Shown here: positions 26,062 through 35,717 of the stretch, one piece after another
Numbering within the stretch: position 1 is the first letter of the stretch
How the letters are laid out: the number at the start of each line of letters is the position of its first letter
Assembly: GCA_964621905.1 (NCBI GenBank)
Contig: CAZUNG010000005.1
Coordinates: 186,001 to 250,000, forward strand
Direction: 5' to 3'
DNA from: Ruminococcus_G sp964621905
GTDB lineage: Bacteria > Bacillota > Clostridia > Lachnospirales > Lachnospiraceae
Length of the DNA: 64,000 bases
Program-made: the position numbers and the translations under genes
Notes under the pieces: model-generated
Databases searched by the model: none
What the model was told of the DNA's origin: nothing
What the model saw: the letters and a program-made list of their open reading frames with translations, nothing else

Positions 26062-27069
26062 ATGGGTCGTAAAGTTGCAATTACGATAGAAGCAAGGGAT
26101 GGTTATGAGATGCTGAAACTTCAGCAATTAATTCGTGATCATGGGTTTGAGCCGGTTTTTTGTGATCATTTGTCTACAGACGAAGAAGTGATTGAAAAAC
26201 TGTCAAACTGTGACGCGGTGATTGCCGGAGGAGATGAATATAACAGGCATGTTCTCACGGAGCTTGCGAAGGCCGGTCATCTGAAAATCATTGCCAGATT
26301 CGGGGTTGGGTATGACAAGGTGGATCTAAAGGCCGCGAGCGAACTCGGTATCGCCGTTACAAATACGATGGGAACGATGTCCATGCCGGTGGCAGAGCAG
26401 GCTATGGCACTGATTTTATCAACGGCAAGGGACATCGCTTTCTGTGACAGAAAGCTGCGGAACGAAGGATGGTTTGTCGGACCTGCGAACGGAAGCCTCG
26501 ATGGAAAAACGGTTGGTCTGGTAGGATTCGGCGGTATTGCTAAGAAACTGGCTGAATATCTTAAAGGGTTTGGGTGCCGTATTCTGGCATATGATATTTG
26601 TTTTGACCGTGAGGAGGCAGGACGGCTTGGCGTGGAGCAGGCGACAATTGAGCAGATTGCTGCAGAGTCCGATTTTGTCAGTCTGCACACCCCAAAGACA
26701 CCGGAAACTGTCGGCTTGTGGAACAAACGCCTGTTTGACATGATGAAACCGACAGCGTTTCTGATCAACACAAGCCGCGGTGAAATTGTAAATGAAAAGG
26801 ATCTGATTCAGGCTTTGCAAAATCACGTGATTCGCGGAGCCGGACTTGATGTTTTTGAAAGAGAACCACTTCCTAAGGACAGTCCGCTTCTGAAAATGGA
26901 CAATGTCGTCTTGATTCCACATAATGCCGGATGGAATGACCAGTCAGAACTGGTGACCGGAGGAAGGGCGCTGGATAATATCATCGATCTGTTTGAGGGA
27001 AGAGTCCCGAGAAACATCTTGAATTCCGATTATGCTGCCTGTCTCATGAAAAAAACAAATGTAGTGTAG
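26062..27069 (+). CDS. D-2-hydroxyacid dehydrogenase (phosphoglycerate dehydrogenase-like)
   Basis: A 335-residue NAD-dependent enzyme interconverting a 2-hydroxy acid and its 2-keto acid. The Rossmann motif is GLVGFGGIAKKLAEYL (slightly modified GxGxxG). Catalytic residues are Arg in NTSRGEIV, Glu in FEREPLP and His in IPHNAGWN. No ACT regulatory domain follows, so it is not a standard serine-pathway SerA. As the first gene of the operon it probably acts on an acid intermediate of the catabolic route. A second, different member is at 36659. Confidence 0.88.
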   Translation: MGRKVAITIEARDGYEMLKLQQLIRDHGFEPVFCDHLSTDEEVIEKLSNCDAVIAGGDEYNRHVLTELAKAGHLKIIARFGVGYDKVDLKAASELGIAVTNTMGTMSMPVAEQAMALILSTARDIAFCDRKLRNEGWFVGPANGSLDGKTVGLVGFGGIAKKLAEYLKGFGCRILAYDICFDREEAGRLGVEQATIEQIAAESDFVSLHTPKTPETVGLWNKRLFDMMKPTAFLINTSRGEIVNEKDLIQALQNHVIRGAGLDVFEREPLPKDSPLLKMDNVVLIPHNAGWNDQSELVTGGRALDNIIDLFEGRVPRNILNSDYAACLMKKTNVV

Positions 27070-27113
27070 GCAGAAAATGCGGTTTGAGAATGAATGAAAG
27101 GAGCGAATAATTT

Positions 27114-28100
27114 ATGAGTGGAGTAGATAGTAAAGCTGTCCACAGGAGGTCTCCGGATGCAGTCAAAGAATTCCTGCTTCGGTCAGAGATGATTACTGTG
27201 TATGTGATGGTAGTGCTGGTTGCGGTCACCGCTGTTCTGAGTCCTGATTTTTTACAGGTTGGAAACTTTGTTTCTATACTGAAGCAGTATTCCTTCTATG
27301 GCATTTGCGGCGTCATGCTGACGTTCCTGATGGTGGCGCTGGCATTCGATATGTCACTTGGCAATACAGTGGCATTGTCAGGCTGTGTCGCGGCAATCCT
27401 GATGCGTGACTTCGGGGTGTCTTTCTGGGTCGGTGCACTGGTAGCACTGGCACTCGGAACGTTTCTGGGACTGATCAATGGTTTTCTTCACGGCGTTCTG
27501 AAGATCCAGGCATTTATGGCAACACTTGGAACCTGCTATGTATATAAAGGGATTTTCTGGGTGTTGTCGAAGCAGGCGTCTGTTGAATGTGGAGAAGCGG
27601 TGAAGGCGTCCGGGATCCCAAGCTCGGTGCTGGGACTGCCGATATCAGTCTGGGTGCTGATTATCCTTGCGATTGTCGGACATGTTGTCCTGAAGTACAC
27701 AAAATTCGGGCGTTCTACATATATCATAGGAAACAACCTGGAAGTGGCCAAAGAGGCGGGGATCAGCGAGACAAAGATAAAACTGATTTTATTTGCCTGT
27801 CTTGGATTTATCGCCGGGCTCTGTGCCGTCTGTTTTATGCTTACTTACGGTTCTATCCCGCCCAGTACCGGTGCCAAATATGAATTTTATGTAAATGCCG
27901 GAACGGTAATCGGCGGATGCAGTATCTATGGCGGAAAAGGGACGATTGTGGGGTCATTGATTGGTACGGCGGTGATGACCATCATTCAGTTCTCGCTGCG
28001 TTCCCTTGGCGTTGCACCGGGATATCAGAATACGGTGCTGGGAGTCATTCTGGTTCTGGTTATTCTGATTGATACTGTGAAAGGAAAGAAAAAGCTGTAA
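27114..28100 (+). CDS. Sugar ABC transporter permease (RbsC-type), first
   Basis: A 328-residue permease with 8-10 membrane helices. Conserved features are MVALAFDMSLGNTVALSGC (about residues 77-95), GLINGFLHGVLKIQAFMATL and the glycine-rich VIGGCSIYGGKGTIVGSLIG near the C-terminus. It should pair with the permease at 29650 as a heterodimer across the membrane, driven by the ATPase between them. The soluble N-terminal stretch (about 25 residues) is longer than usual. RBS AAAGGAGCG. Confidence 0.9.
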   Translation: MSGVDSKAVHRRSPDAVKEFLLRSEMITVYVMVVLVAVTAVLSPDFLQVGNFVSILKQYSFYGICGVMLTFLMVALAFDMSLGNTVALSGCVAAILMRDFGVSFWVGALVALALGTFLGLINGFLHGVLKIQAFMATLGTCYVYKGIFWVLSKQASVECGEAVKASGIPSSVLGLPISVWVLIILAIVGHVVLKYTKFGRSTYIIGNNLEVAKEAGISETKIKLILFACLGFIAGLCAVCFMLTYGSIPPSTGAKYEFYVNAGTVIGGCSIYGGKGTIVGSLIGTAVMTIIQFSLRSLGVAPGYQNTVLGVILVLVILIDTVKGKKKL

Positions 28101-28116
28101 GTGGGGAGGCAGTCAT

Positions 28117-29634
28117 ATGAAAGAAGATTACATTCTGGAAATGAAAAATATTACCAAGCGGTTCGGCAATTTTACAGCGCTTGAGGATATGAACATTTCA
28201 GTAAAACGCGGAGAAATTCATGCCATATGCGGGGAAAACGGAGCAGGAAAATCAACGTTGATGAAGGTGCTTCACGGTTATTACCCATACGGTACCTATG
28301 AAGGTGAGATACGTATGGATGGGCAGGTACTTTGTTCGTCCAACACTTCAGACTCACAGAAAGCCGGCATCGCTATGGTTTATCAGGAGATCAACTGTCT
28401 GGGAACACTGACAGTTTCAGAGAATATTTTCTCTTCCAAGATGCTTTACAACAAAATGGGACTTGTAGATTATAAAGCCATGCACAGGGAATGTGAAAAA
28501 GTGTTTCAGGCGATTGGACTGGACATTGAACCGCGGACACTGATGGGAAAATTAAATACGAGTCAGCAGCAGCTTGTGATGTTTGCCAAAGCAGTGAGAG
28601 AAGACGCCAAAATCATTATTTTGGATGAACCTACCTCTTCTATCACCAAGATGGAAGTCGACCATATGATGGACGTCGTGCGCAAGCTTCAGAAGGAAGG
28701 GATCACCTTCCTGTATATCAGTCATAAAATGGATGAAATTTTTGCACTGGCAGATACGTGCACGGTCATCCGTGACGGAAAAACGATCGGCACTATGCCA
28801 AAAGAAGAGTTTGAGCTAGGCAAGATCATCTCCATGATGGTCGGCCGGGATATCGGTGATGTCTATCCAAAGCGTACGCCGGCGATCGGAGAGGAAAAAT
28901 TAAGAGTTGAGAACCTGACCATTCCCCACAAGCGGGTAAAAGGGAGAAATGTGGTGGATGACGTATCGTTCAGACTGTATAAAGGAGAGATACTCGGTCT
29001 TGCCGGAATGGTGGGCGCTGGAAGAAGTGAGATTTGCAATGGGATCTATGGAAGTCTGAAGCGTACATCCGGAACATTCTATATCGACGGGAAAGAGGTT
29101 ACGATCAACAGTGTAAAGGATGCTATGAAGAACGGTATCTCCCTGCTCACGGAAGACCGGCATGAAAGTGGCCTGTTCCTGCAGGACAAGACGGTGAAAA
29201 ATAACCTGACGGCGTCCATCCTTCCAAGACTGAAACAGGGCATGTTTTTGTCCGGACAAAAAGTAACCGCTGCTTCGGATAAAATGATGAAAGAGCTGCA
29301 GATCAAGGCAGAGAGTATCGACAGCCGTGTCACCTCTCTTTCCGGAGGAAATCAACAGAAAGTAGTACTTGGAAGATCACTTTTGGCACAGCCGGATATT
29401 CTGCTTTTAGATGAACCGACCCGCGGTGTCGATGTGGGGACGAAAAATCAGATCTATCATCTGATCTATCAGCTGGCCGATGCTGGGATCTCCATCATCG
29501 TGATATCTTCAGAACTTCCGGAGCTTTTGAACATCTGCGATCGTTTCCTTGTTATCGCAGAAGGAACGATCAAAGGTGAGATGAGCCGGAAAGAAGCTTC
29601 AGAAGAGGCAATTATGCAGTATGCGGTACAGTAG
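28117..29634 (+). CDS. Sugar ABC transporter double ATPase (RbsA/MglA-type)
   Basis: A 505-residue protein with two fused nucleotide-binding domains. NBD1 has Walker A GENGAGKST, an altered signature LNTSQQQLVMFAKAV and Walker B IIILDEPTSSI. NBD2 lacks a clear Walker A (GMVGAGRSE), as usual in this family, but keeps LSGGNQQKVVLGRSL and ILLLDEPTRGVD. It energises the permease pair encoded on either side. The 17-bp and 16-bp gaps to its neighbours suggest tight co-expression. Confidence 0.94.
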   Translation: MKEDYILEMKNITKRFGNFTALEDMNISVKRGEIHAICGENGAGKSTLMKVLHGYYPYGTYEGEIRMDGQVLCSSNTSDSQKAGIAMVYQEINCLGTLTVSENIFSSKMLYNKMGLVDYKAMHRECEKVFQAIGLDIEPRTLMGKLNTSQQQLVMFAKAVREDAKIIILDEPTSSITKMEVDHMMDVVRKLQKEGITFLYISHKMDEIFALADTCTVIRDGKTIGTMPKEEFELGKIISMMVGRDIGDVYPKRTPAIGEEKLRVENLTIPHKRVKGRNVVDDVSFRLYKGEILGLAGMVGAGRSEICNGIYGSLKRTSGTFYIDGKEVTINSVKDAMKNGISLLTEDRHESGLFLQDKTVKNNLTASILPRLKQGMFLSGQKVTAASDKMMKELQIKAESIDSRVTSLSGGNQQKVVLGRSLLAQPDILLLDEPTRGVDVGTKNQIYHLIYQLADAGISIIVISSELPELLNICDRFLVIAEGTIKGEMSRKEASEEAIMQYAVQ

Positions 29635-29649
29635 AAAGGAGGGCGAAAC

Positions 29650-30648
29650 ATGTCAGGAAAAACGAAAAACAAAGCATTAAGCAGAAATTCTGTTGCCTAT
29701 AAACTGCTTAATTTTAAAGAGATGAGCGCCGTCGTGCCGATTATTGTACTGCTGATAATCGGGATTGCGATCAATCCGAATTTTATGAATAAAGCAAACT
29801 GGTGGTCACTCTTAAGGACAGCCAGCTTCATGGGAATCGTGGCTGTGCCGGTTGCATTTCTGCTGATGACAAAAAGTATGGATCTTTCCGTTGGCCAGGT
29901 GGTGGCGTCAAGTTCCGTTATCTTTGCCATCATGTGCTGTAAGATGAATATTCCCGTTCCGGTAGCCTTTATTATCATTATGCTTTTTGGAGCGCTGATC
30001 GGGTTTATCAATGGATTTTTAATTGTCGATGTCGGCGTACCCTCATTTCTTGTAACCTTAAGTATGCAGTTTGTGCTGCTCGGTATCGCCACTCAGTTGG
30101 TGGAAGGGGTGTCGATCACTGGTTTTCCGGACTGGTTTAAAGATATTGGCTCATGGAAGCTGTTTGATTTTATTACAGTTGAAATGTTGGTATTTCTGGC
30201 GGTAGGAGTCATCGGGTGTGTTTTTCTGGCCAAGACAGTGTCTGGCCACCAGCTGCTGATGATCGGTACCAACGACAAAACGGCGGAGCTTTGCGGTATG
30301 AAGGTAAAAACTATCCGCAGGACAGCTCACATTCTTACGTCCATGCTTGCGGCTTTGGCGGCGGTACTGTTCTCCGCCAGAACCGGACAGGCAACCAGCG
30401 GAACCGGAGGTGAGTGGGATCTGCAGCTGATGATCGCCGCAATGATCGGCGGCACCAGCAACTACGGCGGGCGGGGTTCCATCGTAGGCGCGATGCTTGG
30501 AATTGTCTATATGCGTATCCTGCTGAATGTGTTGATCATGGTTGGTCTTGACGGCGACTGGCAGTATGTGGGGATGGGCGTCAGCATGATTTTTGCAATT
30601 GTATTTGACTATTGGCGTACCAGGGTGACCATGACTCAGGTCCGGTAA
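29650..30648 (+). CDS. Sugar ABC transporter permease (RbsC-type), second
   Basis: A 332-residue permease, homologous to but clearly different from the first. Blocks are LLMTKSMDLSVGQVVASSSV (about residues 75-94), IGFINGFLIVDVGVPSFLVT and MIGGTSNYGGRGSIVGAMLG. Two distinct permeases in one importer point to an asymmetric pore. RBS AAAGGAGGGCG lies just after the ATPase stop. Confidence 0.9.
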   Translation: MSGKTKNKALSRNSVAYKLLNFKEMSAVVPIIVLLIIGIAINPNFMNKANWWSLLRTASFMGIVAVPVAFLLMTKSMDLSVGQVVASSSVIFAIMCCKMNIPVPVAFIIIMLFGALIGFINGFLIVDVGVPSFLVTLSMQFVLLGIATQLVEGVSITGFPDWFKDIGSWKLFDFITVEMLVFLAVGVIGCVFLAKTVSGHQLLMIGTNDKTAELCGMKVKTIRRTAHILTSMLAALAAVLFSARTGQATSGTGGEWDLQLMIAAMIGGTSNYGGRGSIVGAMLGIVYMRILLNVLIMVGLDGDWQYVGMGVSMIFAIVFDYWRTRVTMTQVR

Positions 30649-30738
30649 CAAAAATGCAAAAGATCTGGAACTGTGCCGGCTGCAATTATCATGCGGCGGG
30701 TATAAATATAAAACCTTTAAAATCAAGGAGGAAGAAGT

Positions 30739-31926
30739 ATGAAGAAAAAATTGTTAGCAATGATCAGTGTATTTGTGATGGTATCTGTGGCTGTCACTGG
30801 CTGCGGCGGTTCATCCGGGGGAGAGTCATCCGGTACGGACACCCAAAAAGAAGATGCAGCAGAAGAAACTGAAAAAGAAGAAGAGGTGGAAAAAGAAGAA
30901 CCGGCGGAAGATGCAAAGGCTGATGATTCCAAAACAGATGCGTCGGCATCCAAAAACCCGCTTGAGGGGCTGAAAAATCTGGGCGATGTAAAAGGGGAAG
31001 GACAGTCATATAAACTTCTTTCCGCACAGGATAACTTCGGTGAGTTTCATGTGACATTCTACCAGGGTGAGCTTTACGCTGCCCAGGAAATCAAGGAGAA
31101 ATACGGGATTGATGTTACAGTCGATTTCAAAGCGGGTTCCGGCACTGTAACCGATGCGGCTGAGATCAATGGTATTCAGGAACAGGGGGTAAATGAAGGA
31201 TATGATGCACTGATAACCCCTGGCTACAATGCATCTTCTGTTAAAAGTGCGTGGGAATACGCAAAATCAAAAGAGGTACCGGTATTTGCATGGTGGGGTG
31301 ATCATATGGAAGAGTATGATGATCTGATTGCCGGATGGTGTGTAAACGATAATATTGAACAGTGTACAAAGGTTACAGAACACATGGTCAAACATGCACA
31401 GGATCAGGGAGCAGAACCAAAAGTTGTGATCATGTCCCAGGGGAATACGGACAATGAAACGATTATCGTGGACGCTACGACAAAGATCTGTGATGAACTG
31501 GGGATTGAGTCAAAGACGGTTATCGTTACCACAGACAGTGCAACTCAGATTGAAGCAATCTCAAATGCCTATCAGGCGGATCCGTCATGGAATATCTGGC
31601 TTGCCTACACCGGCGAAGCAGGTGTCTCCGCTGCAACGGTATTCAAGGAATTCGGCGTGACGGATGAGATGTTTGTTGCAGGTATCGATGCCACCAGTAC
31701 GCACCTCGACTGTCTGGAAGAGGGAACCAACGTCTGCCTTCTGGAACAGGGCGTTTACTCCGCAGGATACACGTCAGTTTATCAGGCAGTTGACTACCTT
31801 CTCGACGGAAAGCTTGACACTCTGGATTATGTGGAAGTTACAGCCAATGATATTGTAACGATGGATAACTATGATTCCTGGAGAGCTGTCAATGACATTG
31901 TTATGGACGCGATTGAAAACAGCTGA
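30739..31926 (+). CDS. Sugar-binding lipoprotein of the ABC transporter
   Basis: A 395-residue substrate-binding protein. Signal peptide with lipobox VTGC, then a highly acidic Glu/Lys/Asp linker to about residue 75, then a type I periplasmic-binding domain (YKLLSAQDNFGEFHVTFYQG; FAWWGDHMEEYDD; WLAYTGEAGVSAATVFKEFG). It captures the unknown sugar-like substrate outside the cell. The 90-bp gap before it holds its own RBS (AAGGAGGAAG). A perfect GC hairpin follows it. Confidence 0.88.
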   Translation: MKKKLLAMISVFVMVSVAVTGCGGSSGGESSGTDTQKEDAAEETEKEEEVEKEEPAEDAKADDSKTDASASKNPLEGLKNLGDVKGEGQSYKLLSAQDNFGEFHVTFYQGELYAAQEIKEKYGIDVTVDFKAGSGTVTDAAEINGIQEQGVNEGYDALITPGYNASSVKSAWEYAKSKEVPVFAWWGDHMEEYDDLIAGWCVNDNIEQCTKVTEHMVKHAQDQGAEPKVVIMSQGNTDNETIIVDATTKICDELGIESKTVIVTTDSATQIEAISNAYQADPSWNIWLAYTGEAGVSAATVFKEFGVTDEMFVAGIDATSTHLDCLEEGTNVCLLEQGVYSAGYTSVYQAVDYLLDGKLDTLDYVEVTANDIVTMDNYDSWRAVNDIVMDAIENS

Positions 31927-31946
31927 CAGCAGCTTTTATGTTCCCG

Positions 31947-31970
31947 GGCGGCCGGCAATGTCCGGCCGCC
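31947..31970 (+). other. GC-rich intercistronic hairpin after the binding-protein gene
   Basis: GGCGGCCGG (31947-31955) and CCGGCCGCC (31962-31970) form a perfect 9-bp stem with a 6-base loop and no T-tract, 21 bp after the stop codon. Confidence 0.75.
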
Positions 31971-32003
31971 GTGCAGTGAACAGGAAAACGGAGGACATAG
32001 AGG

Positions 32004-32762
32004 ATGCATGTTTACAAGCAATCCAATACAGAACAAATTAAAATTACATGGACTGGCGGGGCTGGATTTTTGATTACCTTTGGAAAAATCAGGATTGGTA
32101 TTGACCTTTATCTGTCGGATGCCTGTCGCGGTGCGGATGGTTCGTTTAAGCGGCTGACACTGGCTCCTTGCGAAGTCAAAGATCTTGCCCTTGACTATCT
32201 GATCAGCACACATGACCACGGTGATCATTTTGATGTGGACTCTGTGCCAAAGATGCTGGAAATAAATGAAAAGATGAAAATTATATGTCCTTCCTCTGTG
32301 ATAACGTTTGCCGATAATATGGGACTTGACATGAGCCGTTTTATCAGGCTTGACAGAGGAATGCAGTTCCAGGAAGAAGTTTTTTGCCTGCAGGCTGTGA
32401 CGGCTGATCACGGAGAGGAAACCCCGGATGCCATCGGTGTTATTTTTAATATAGCGGGAAAACGGATCTTTTTTGCGGGGGATGGCACCTGGCATGAAAA
32501 TTACCAGGAGCTGACATTGGGAGAAAAGGGATTTGACGTGATGATGGTGGCCATCAACGGTCAGTATGGCAACCCGGATTCCGGGCAGGCTGCAGACATT
32601 GCATCTATGCTGGAGGCAAAGCTTGTGATTCCGTGTCATTACTGGATGTTCATGGAACATGGAGGTGACCCGCAGACTTTTGTAAATGCATGTCTTGAAA
32701 AGCATCCGCCGCTGCATCCAATAGTTCTGGCGGTCGGTGAAGAGTACACATTACAGGAATGA
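32004..32762 (+). CDS. Metallo-beta-lactamase-fold hydrolase (UlaG-like)
   Basis: A 252-residue cytoplasmic metal hydrolase. The metal site is STHDHGDHFD (HxHxDH variant, about residues 70-79), with further ligands in FFAGDGTWHENY (Asp) and VIPCHYWMF (His). The closest pattern is the UlaG/RomA-type group, which includes the L-ascorbate-6-phosphate lactonase. A lactone-opening role fits an operon with dehydrogenases and an aldolase, but the substrate is not shown. Confidence 0.85.
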   Translation: MHVYKQSNTEQIKITWTGGAGFLITFGKIRIGIDLYLSDACRGADGSFKRLTLAPCEVKDLALDYLISTHDHGDHFDVDSVPKMLEINEKMKIICPSSVITFADNMGLDMSRFIRLDRGMQFQEEVFCLQAVTADHGEETPDAIGVIFNIAGKRIFFAGDGTWHENYQELTLGEKGFDVMMVAINGQYGNPDSGQAADIASMLEAKLVIPCHYWMFMEHGGDPQTFVNACLEKHPPLHPIVLAVGEEYTLQE

Positions 32763-32775
32763 ATGAGGTATCAAT

Positions 32776-33855
32776 ATGAAAGCAGATCAATTTAACTACG
32801 ATAAGTATCTCAGAATATGTGAGGATGTAGAAGAACGTGCAAAGGGCTTTCACCGGGGAGAATTTCTTCCGGTAACCTGCTGGACACTTGGCGACGGTAT
32901 CTATGGTACGAACTGCCGTGATAAAGACATGATGCTGGACGCACAGCTTGACGGGATCACCAGAACACTGGAAGTTGAGACTGATCAGATCCCATATCTG
33001 GAGCCGTGGCACGGGATCGGGGTATTTGCAGAAGCCTTTGGCTGTCCTTTCGCGTTCAATGATACGGATGCGCCCTGGACCAACACAATTGTCAGGGATA
33101 TTGAAGATTTAAAACGTCTGGAAATGCCGGATATCGCAGACTCCCGCATGCTGCAGAGGGTTTTGGAGACGACGGAATATTTTAATGATCAGACAAACGG
33201 GCAGATTGCGATCGCAGCGACAGATACCCAGTCGCCATTGAATACCATGAGCCTTATCTGTGATGTGGACTGGCTGCTGCTGGAGGCGCCGGAATATCCG
33301 GAAGAGTTTCACCGGGTAATGGGTATGATCACAGATTTGATTATTGAATTCACAAAAAAGCAGCGTGCGATCTGTTCAAAGCCCGCAACACCGGGCCATA
33401 CCATGTGGTCATCTTCCCAGGTTAGCGGTATCAGCCTTTCTGCGGATATGATGGCGATGTGCGGCAGAGATTTCTATGAAGAATTTGCAAAACCCTATGA
33501 TGAAAAAATCGGAAAAGAACTCGGCGGCGCCGGTATGCATTCCTGTGGAAAATGGCATTTCAATTTTGATATGGTGAAAAGCATGGAATACTGCTCCATG
33601 ATCGATCTGGCAATCAGCCTTCCCTGGGATCCCAGTCCCAATATTCCGGAAAAGATTGCAGAAGCTTTTGGGGGCACGAGCCTTCCGATTCATTGCCGTG
33701 CCGACGTGAAAGATATTGACGCCATTGACATGCTGATCCGCTCTGATGTGAGGATGATCGTGAGTCTCTGGTGGGATGATGATCCGGTGATCAGAAAAAG
33801 GAATTACGATATGGTGAAAGAACGCTGGAAAACGTACAAAGAAGAAACCGTATAA
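32776..33855 (+). CDS. URO-D/corrinoid methyltransferase-like protein
   Basis: A 359-residue TIM-barrel protein of the uroporphyrinogen decarboxylase superfamily. GMHSCGKWHFNFDM carries the H-x-C zinc pair and LPIHCRADVKD the third ligand, as in MtaA-type methyltransferases that move methyl groups from corrinoids to thiols. The N-terminus lacks the RxxR substrate-binding pattern of true heme-pathway HemE. No corrinoid protein is encoded nearby. In this operon it may process a methylated or carboxylated intermediate; its reaction is unknown. Confidence 0.78.
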   Translation: MKADQFNYDKYLRICEDVEERAKGFHRGEFLPVTCWTLGDGIYGTNCRDKDMMLDAQLDGITRTLEVETDQIPYLEPWHGIGVFAEAFGCPFAFNDTDAPWTNTIVRDIEDLKRLEMPDIADSRMLQRVLETTEYFNDQTNGQIAIAATDTQSPLNTMSLICDVDWLLLEAPEYPEEFHRVMGMITDLIIEFTKKQRAICSKPATPGHTMWSSSQVSGISLSADMMAMCGRDFYEEFAKPYDEKIGKELGGAGMHSCGKWHFNFDMVKSMEYCSMIDLAISLPWDPSPNIPEKIAEAFGGTSLPIHCRADVKDIDAIDMLIRSDVRMIVSLWWDDDPVIRKRNYDMVKERWKTYKEETV

Positions 33856-33877
33856 GACCGAATGGAGGTAAGGCATC

Positions 33878-34894
33878 ATGAGAGCGTTTGAAATCAAAAA
33901 ACCCGGGGAATACGGTATTGTGGACGCACCGGCCCCAGAGATTTCCGAGGAGGAAGTACTGGTCAAAGTCGGATATGCTGCAATCTGTCATTCTGATATT
34001 GATATGCTGACGGGAAACAGAAAACATCTGATCAGCTATCCGAATATTGCCGGCCATGAATTTGCCGGGACGGTCATAAAGACAGGAACCGGGGTGAAAG
34101 GATTTAAAGAGGGGGATAAGGTTGTCTGTGAGTGTATGATTCTCTGCCGTCAATGTCCCGAATGTGATATGGGATATTCCTCCTGCGAAAATTACAGTGA
34201 ACTTGGTTTTATGCAGGGCGGCGGTTTTGCCGAGTACTGTGCGGTACCGGCCCGAAACTGCCATAAATTCACAAAGATGACGATGGAGCAGGCCGCGCTT
34301 ACAGAGCCTGCAGGAAATGGACTTGCAATCGTGGAGGCGGCAGATATACAGCCCACCGATCATGTAGTTATCATTGGTCCGGGTCCAATCGGGCTGTATG
34401 CCATGCTGTGCGCAAAACTGAAAAGCCCAAAGCAGATTATCATGGTTGGTACCAGACAGGAACGTCTGAAGTATGCCGGGAAAGTGGCTGATGCACTTGT
34501 GAATATCCGGGAAGAAGACGCCAGAGCGCGCATCCTCGAGCTGACCCATGGGGCGGGAGCTCAGGTGGTACTGATGTGTGCGACCACCATCTCAGCCTGT
34601 GAACTGGCGCTTACGATTGCCGGAAAAAACTGCCGTCTGATCGTGGAAGGAGTACCAGGCGAGACGCCGGTGCCAGTGAACTTTAATGATTTTGTCACGA
34701 AGGTCATGACGATCAGAGGAGTAGCCGGCGTTACATCAAAACAGTTCCGCAAAGTCATCAGCCTGGTTGAGAACGGATATCTCGATCCGGTTCAATTTGT
34801 GACGCACAAAATAGATCTTAAAGATATCGAGAAAGGGTTTGAGATCTTGCAGGCGCGCAATCAGGATGCAGTAAAGATTCTTGTGAAACCATGA
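33878..34894 (+). CDS. Zinc-dependent alcohol/polyol dehydrogenase
   Basis: A 338-residue medium-chain dehydrogenase that oxidises a secondary alcohol of a sugar or polyol with NAD(P). Catalytic zinc ligands are Cys in AAICHSDIDML, and GHEF. The structural-zinc lobe is CRQCPECDMGYSSC, with one residue fewer than the usual last spacing. The nucleotide site is VVIIGPGPIGLYAM. It lies 22 bp after the methyltransferase-like gene. Confidence 0.9.
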   Translation: MRAFEIKKPGEYGIVDAPAPEISEEEVLVKVGYAAICHSDIDMLTGNRKHLISYPNIAGHEFAGTVIKTGTGVKGFKEGDKVVCECMILCRQCPECDMGYSSCENYSELGFMQGGGFAEYCAVPARNCHKFTKMTMEQAALTEPAGNGLAIVEAADIQPTDHVVIIGPGPIGLYAMLCAKLKSPKQIIMVGTRQERLKYAGKVADALVNIREEDARARILELTHGAGAQVVLMCATTISACELALTIAGKNCRLIVEGVPGETPVPVNFNDFVTKVMTIRGVAGVTSKQFRKVISLVENGYLDPVQFVTHKIDLKDIEKGFEILQARNQDAVKILVKP

Positions 34895-34934
34895 GATTTG
34901 ACAAAACGGGCGCAGAGCGCCGCTGGAGGTAAGG

Positions 34935-35714
34935 ATGAATAAATTTCTGGAAAAAATAAAGAATGGAAAAACAGCTGTCGGCACTCATGCACAGCTGGGC
35001 AGTCAGCCGATCATGGAAATGTTCGGCATCGCGGGATTTGATGCAGTGTGGATTGACACCGAACACACGGCGATTGACAGACAGGATCTTCTCAACAGCA
35101 TCATTGCGTTAAATGGCTATCGCACGGCTGCCATCGTCAGGATTCCATGGAACGATCCGGTCCTGGCAAAGCCGGTCCTGGAGATGGGGGTGGATGGTAT
35201 TATTTTTCCGTATGTCCGGTCTGCCCAGGATGTTGAACAGGCGATGGAAAGTTGTATTTATCCTCCGCACGGCATTCGCGGTTTTGGTCCGATCCGTGCT
35301 AATAAATATGGAATGATGGGCAGTCAGGAATATTTTGACACGTATCTTGATGATACCTTCCGGATTGTTCAGATTGAACATGTGGATGCGGTCAGATGTA
35401 TTGATGACATTCTGAAGGTAAAATATTTAAGTGGGATTGTACTTGGACCGAACGATCTTTCCGGCTCACTTGGCGTGCTCGGCCAGACAGATCATCCGGA
35501 TGTCCAGAAATGCTTTGATATCGTTGCAGAGGCCGCAAAGAAGGCAGGCATCCCCTTTGGTGTGTCCACCGGATACAGTGTCGGAAGCGGCGGAGGGAAC
35601 TTAAAACAGTGGACAGACCGCGGGGCAAATTATATTTTTGTAGGTTCTGATGTGTCCTACGCGATGTCAGGAGCCGCCGCTACATATGAGGAAGTCAGTA
35701 ATCTTGTGAGGTAA
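34935..35714 (+). CDS. HpcH/HpaI-family aldolase
   Basis: A 259-residue class II (metal-dependent) aldolase that typically splits 2-keto-3-deoxy acids to pyruvate and an aldehyde. Blocks are VWIDTEHTAID, MGVDGIIFPYVRSAQDVEQA, the metal-binding QIEHVDAVRCIDDIL and GIVLGPNDLSGSLG. It provides the probable carbon-carbon cleavage step of the pathway. It starts at ATG 34935 after GGAGGTAAGG. Confidence 0.92.
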   Translation: MNKFLEKIKNGKTAVGTHAQLGSQPIMEMFGIAGFDAVWIDTEHTAIDRQDLLNSIIALNGYRTAAIVRIPWNDPVLAKPVLEMGVDGIIFPYVRSAQDVEQAMESCIYPPHGIRGFGPIRANKYGMMGSQEYFDTYLDDTFRIVQIEHVDAVRCIDDILKVKYLSGIVLGPNDLSGSLGVLGQTDHPDVQKCFDIVAEAAKKAGIPFGVSTGYSVGSGGGNLKQWTDRGANYIFVGSDVSYAMSGAAATYEEVSNLVR

Positions 35715-35717
35715 CCG

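Noticed and set aside
31869..32717. A 282-codon minus-strand frame opposite the metallo-beta-lactamase-fold gene
   Set aside because: The opposite strand encodes a clear HxHxDH hydrolase; the antisense product has no recognisable motif.
32776..33855. Heme-pathway uroporphyrinogen decarboxylase HemE
   Set aside because: The H-x-C and second Cys zinc ligands and the missing N-terminal Arg pattern fit the methyltransferase-like branch, and no heme genes are nearby.
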